A DNA stretch of 64,000 nt from Rhizobium sp. BT04. Lineage in GTDB: Bacteria > Pseudomonadota > Alphaproteobacteria > Rhizobiales > Rhizobiaceae. The stretch is taken from contig NZ_CP125649.1 of NCBI RefSeq assembly GCF_030053135.1, positions 1 through 64,000 on the forward strand. Direction: 5' to 3'. Within the stretch, counting starts at the first letter, position 1; the number at the start of each line of letters is the position of its first letter. This document shows positions 60,793-64,000 of the stretch, in pieces. The position numbers were made by a program, and so were the translations under genes. The notes under the pieces were generated by a model. That model searched no databases, was not told the origin of the DNA, and saw nothing but the letters and a program-made list of their open reading frames with translations.

Positions 60793-61848
60793 ATGAAAGT
60801 CCTTATTATCGGCGCCGGTAATCTTGGAAACGCGTTCGCCGCGGACTTATCCAGCCGAAATCATCGGGTTTCAATTTGGACTCACCCCAGTCATCCCGGC
60901 AACAGCATCAAGATTGCCAATGAAGGGCTAGAAGCAAAGGGGGCTGTTGTTGGGCATTTCTACCCCACCATTCTCCCAGACCTTGGCCATGCCGTATCCG
61001 AGGCAGAAGCAATCATTGTTACCATTCCCGCTAAGGCCGGCGTTAAGGAAGAGCTGAAGGTCAGGCTGGCTGAACATGACCTCGCAAGCAAGATCCTTAT
61101 ATGGGTTCCCGGACTTTTGGCGAGCCTGGTTGGGGTTAAGCTAAGCACTGCTGCCACGTTTGAGGCGTCCAACTCACCTTATGGCTGCCGTATCGATGAA
61201 GGTAAGGCTTTCATTAAGGCCTTTAAAAAGGTGATTGAGATTGCCGCTTTCGATGCTGACAGTGAGACGGAGTATCGAAGTCAAGTCGAAGCTCTCTTTC
61301 CAAGTAGGCTTGAATGGCGTGCAAACATACTGGATGTCGCCATGCACAACACCAATTTCATCACTCATCCGGTGACCGTGATAGAGAACGCCCAGCGCAT
61401 CCTGGCTGGTGAGAGCTTTCGCTTTTATAGGGACGGTATGACCCCCTCCGTCTGTGAGAAGATGGAGAAACTTGATGAACTCCGCATGTCCGTTATTGCG
61501 AAGTTCAATTTTGCAGGGATTAGCGACATCGGTCTGGTCAATCGTTGGTATGGAAGGAACGAGCCAAACTATCTCGCGTTTGCGCGCAATTCTCCCTCTC
61601 ACAATGCCACGCTTGGAGTTCCCTCCGACATGCAGCACCGTTACCTTACTGAAGACTGCCGGATGCTCCCCTTTTACAGAGGCCTTGCAGAAAAGTTCGG
61701 TATCAACGCCGAGATCGCGGACTGGGTTTTGGCTCAAGCACGGGCTTTAGCCGGAGAGGACTTCGAAGAAACCGGACTGACCCTAGCTAAACTGGATATG
61801 GAGGGTCTCTCTGGGGATGAAATCGTCGCGAAATGGGGTGCAAATTAA
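60793..61848 (+). CDS. Opine synthase (octopine/nopaline dehydrogenase family)
   Basis: Opine synthases reductively condense an amino acid with a keto acid or sugar in the transformed plant, giving a nutrient for the bacteria. The 351-aa protein has the Rossmann start MKVLIIGAGNLGNAFAADLSSRNHRVSIW, a central SNSPYGCRIDEGKAF and the C-terminal domain with MHNTNFITHPVTVIENAQRILAG, RFYRDGMTP, NRWYGRNEPN and MQHRYLTEDCRMLPFYRGLAEKFGI. Its ending LAKLDMEGLSGDEIVAKWG resembles octopine synthase. ATG 60,793 is the first after the TATA box, with no Shine-Dalgarno sequence. The substrate cannot be told from sequence by eye; octopine-, vitopine- or other-type are all possible. Confidence 0.88.
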   Translation: MKVLIIGAGNLGNAFAADLSSRNHRVSIWTHPSHPGNSIKIANEGLEAKGAVVGHFYPTILPDLGHAVSEAEAIIVTIPAKAGVKEELKVRLAEHDLASKILIWVPGLLASLVGVKLSTAATFEASNSPYGCRIDEGKAFIKAFKKVIEIAAFDADSETEYRSQVEALFPSRLEWRANILDVAMHNTNFITHPVTVIENAQRILAGESFRFYRDGMTPSVCEKMEKLDELRMSVIAKFNFAGISDIGLVNRWYGRNEPNYLAFARNSPSHNATLGVPSDMQHRYLTEDCRMLPFYRGLAEKFGINAEIADWVLAQARALAGEDFEETGLTLAKLDMEGLSGDEIVAKWGAN

Positions 61849-62120
61849 TCCAGAAGTACCGAAACACAATCTACGTTTGTGTTTTCGCGGAAGTTATAAG
61901 TGTTGTTATGCTCTACATTATGCGGTTATTGCCGCTCCCCGTAGTGTGATGATGGCGTTCAACCGAGCCCTAAGGCTCTAATGCATTATAAATGAAAGAA
62001 CGCTAAATCGGATTGTACGTGGTTGTGATGTATCTGCTCGCTCTTATGTATAAATAAAGCGGCCTTTGTTATCGTTTTTAATGTAAATCAACAAGATTGT
62101 GCGACTATCTTAAGTGTGAA

Positions 62121-62479
62121 TTACCATTCCGTGCTCCCCGTGAACTGCACCCTGATGCCGAAATTTTCGACTACGCGAAATCCGTTACCCTTAGAAAGCC
62201 AAATATTACGTAGATTTTGATAAAATAATTTCGGCAACGCTATTTCAATTTGAGCGGTTAAAGGTTGCGTGTTTGCAGCTGCCGACGGAGGGATACTGTA
62301 ATAAAAAATCAAACACAGCTATTTAAATCAAGTGGAATTACAAAAACGTGTTCAACCAAAGTACCATAATCCATATATTGTATTCTTTGATAAGCCGCGT
62401 AGACTACCATCCCGCGAATACACGCTTTTGATTTGAGAAGGGTTAGGCCGTCAATACAGTCGGCTTCGACGAAAATATG
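62121..62479 (-). pseudogene. Unidentified gene fragment with one frameshift
   Basis: Read leftwards: HIFVEADCIDGLTLLKSKACIRGMVVYAAYQRIQYMDYGTLVEHVFVIPLDLNSC, then after a shift near 62,311 IFYYSIPPSAAANTQPLTAQIEIALPKLFYQNLRNIWLSKGNGFRVVENFGIRVQFTGSTEW. Both halves look like one natural protein of about 118 residues whose 5' end is missing. The shift lies beside a run of six T. It is in the T-DNA-like region, but I recognise no known T-DNA protein. Confidence 0.5.
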
Positions 62480-62755
62480 CTAGGGATTACTTTGCTCCTG
62501 CAAACCGGACCTCACTGGGCATTTGAGCCCTGCCCTGACGTCATTCTCACGAAAATGGCTCGTCACCCGGTCTATAAATTCTTATCACTGACCAACATAT
62601 TTGCCAAAAAGGCCGAAATTTCTTGCAATGTCTAGCCAATTTCCCGAAGCACCGTATCCTATAATTCGCGAGATGTTGGGGCAGCAGATGGCTTTTTTTG
62701 TCTGCTTGAACTCCGAAAAGGTAGGCCTGTACTTTAAATTTTCTGCCGTTTGCAA

Positions 62756-63209
62756 TAGTGATTGAATATTTTGTACAGATCAAGTTCGCGGTCGATTGGG
62801 AACCTTTGGAGGAAAAACTGGCAAGCGAGAATAAAGATGCGCTCGTGGCAATGCAGAAGATCAAATCCATTGATATCGTCGAGTTGGCCGACAAGGGGTG
62901 GGGGTGGCTGACAACTTCAAGGAAAACGTAAAGGATGCCTATTCTATTGCTGAGCGGATTGCTCTGGGATATGAACCAGCGAGGGATAAGCCATTGCTTG
63001 ATGCAGTCGGCAAACGAATCATGATATCGAAAGCTGTGCCCAATTACCCCCATATTGAAAATCTCGATCAACTGAAGACGTTCTTTATCTGGTTTAAACA
63101 AATCAAGAGTTTTGACAACGAGCCCGGTTGCGCCAGCGGGATCGCAAATTGTTTTACTTTTAATCATTATCTTGACGCGACAACTACAGCACAATCACTA
63201 ACTCAATGA
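62756..63209 (+). pseudogene. Unidentified gene with a frameshift at a G-rich run
   Basis: IEYFVQIKFAVDWEPLEEKLASENKDALVAMQKIKSIDIVELADKGWG is followed, after a shift at a GGGGTGGGGG run (about 62,895), by VADNFKENVKDAYSIAERIALGYEPARDKPLLDAVGKRIMISKAVPNYPHIENLDQLKTFFIWFKQIKSFDNEPGCASGIANCFTFNHYLDATTTAQSLTQ. Charged, soluble, about 150 residues, no recognised domain. A start codon for the first part is unclear (GTG at 62,756 possible). The longer minus-strand frame over the same bases looks like an antisense artefact. Confidence 0.5.
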
Positions 63210-63710
63210 TGACCGGTCTTACAGGTGTCCCGTGAACAAAACTGCGCTGTCATTTTCAAGTGACGACAATAAGATAAGGCAAAAAGTCTTGCGCCACGTG
63301 ATTGTGCCCCACAAGCGTTTGGACGCGATAGGCGGGTTTCGTCCTGTGTGAGGTAAGCGCTGACGACAGAGCAGATAACCACTCCCCAATTGGTGCCTTT
63401 ATTCACTGATTTTTGTGCAATTAATTATAGGGGCAATTTTCAAGCCAGTATTCCGAAAGTCTTTGAGTCACGTGATGCTCAATAAAACGATGGATTTATG
63501 CGCACGGCGCTGTCAGTAAGTCTCGTAAGCCATGACGATAGCACAGTGGAAGGCGCATATTTCAAAACTGGCGGCTTATCTTCGCTGGCAATAAGTGGAC
63601 GTTCCATTTGCCGTCGCACCAAAGGGCCGCGTAACCCTGCCCTGTTTAACGAATGCGTGTTTGATCCTGATATGTCTAATTGGTTATAAAAGACGATCTT
63701 GGCGGGTGAT
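63210..63710 (+). other. No gene seen
   Basis: About 500 bases with short overlapping frames only; no border repeat found here, so the right end of the opine-synthase T-DNA is outside the window or lost. Confidence 0.4.
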
Positions 63711-64000
63711 CTGAACCCTTCAAACTGGACCAGTTTTGGTTAGAGTTTTCCGGTGCATTTTCCTGGCTGGGAAAGGGACCAGAAGACGATGAAAGCGTCG
63801 CAGTTTTCGGACGCTCAGAAGGCGTTCATTCTGAAGCAAGGTGATGAAGGCGTGTCGGTTGCTGAAATCTGCAGGAAGGCGGGGATCAGCCAGGCGACTT
63901 ATTTCAACTGGAAGAAAAAATACGCGGGCATGCTGCCACCGGAGATGAAGAGGCTGAAACAGCTCGAGGACGAGAATTCGCGCCTGAAGAAGATCGTCGC
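63711..64000 (+). mobile_element. IS3-family element, left end (runs off the window)
   Basis: TGATCTGAACCCTTCAAACT near 63,711 looks like the left terminus. orfA starts at 63,789 (MKASQFSDAQKAFILKQGDEGVSVAEICRKAGISQATYFNWKKKYAGMLPPEMKRLKQLEDENSRLKKIV), the IS407-group HTH protein, with an SD-like region upstream. It continues beyond the window. Confidence 0.85.

Noticed and set aside
62547..63194. 215-codon minus-strand ORF
   Set aside because: Cys/Ser-rich antisense of a more protein-like plus-strand reading; no recognisable domain.

Overview
The window is the replication, virulence and T-DNA part of an Agrobacterium/Rhizobium tumour- or root-inducing (Ti/Ri-type) plasmid. It starts at the first codon of repA of a repABC replicon. 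It then carries a nearly complete vir regulon (virF, virA, virB1-B11, virG, virC1C2, virE1-E3, virD1-D4), followed by sequences matching the 25-bp T-DNA border repeat and genes with plant-type promoters. Repeats and insertion sequences typical of Rhizobiaceae (a RIME1-like palindrome, an RmInt1-like intron in an IS630 element) fit the same assignment.

Layout. 1-3.75 kb: repA, a frameshifted repB, a probable antisense RNA and repC. 4.2-7.9 kb: an IS66 relic whose tnpB is split by a large serine recombinase element. 7.9-23.3 kb: virF, virA, virB, virG and virC, mostly at canonical length and spacing. The exception is virB2, which has lost all of the mature pilin and keeps only a 47-codon stub that still overlaps virB3. 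23.3-27.9 kb: an IS pile-up (IS5; an IS630 split by an RmInt1-like group II intron and by an IS256). 28.3-32.2 kb: virE1, virE2, virE3. 32.4-35.3 kb: relics of IS3, serine recombinase and IS21. 35.7-41.3 kb: virD1, virD2, a frameshifted virD3, and virD4, with no virD5. Thus virE lies between virC and virD, which is not the usual order.

41.3-46.7 kb is a nested set of elements (IS21 inside IS4 inside IS3, abutting an IS630 fragment), with exact target duplications for the two inner insertions. 46.8-49.4 kb is bracketed by two border repeats and holds a 104-aa gene and a possible 43-aa membrane-peptide gene, both behind TATA boxes. 49.4-56.97 kb is again IS material, including a second IS21 copy inverted relative to the first, so the two flank this small T-DNA. 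A third border at 56,980 opens a region with a paralogue of the 104-aa gene, then a border-like site at 58,697, then a trehalose-6-phosphate synthase gene and an opine-synthase gene. These last two have TATA boxes, no Shine-Dalgarno sequence and, for the opine gene, an ocs-type enhancer palindrome. Two broken ORFs and the start of an IS3-family element finish the window.

How it works together (known from the families): VirA/VirG sense wound signals; VirD1/VirD2 with VirC1/VirC2 process borders; VirB/VirD4 export the VirD2-T-strand plus VirE2, VirE3 and VirF into plant cells, where T-DNA genes are expressed. The missing pilin predicts that this plasmid cannot do this alone. The most novel cargo is the T6P synthase beside the opine gene, a possible way of altering host sugar signalling or opine precursor supply.
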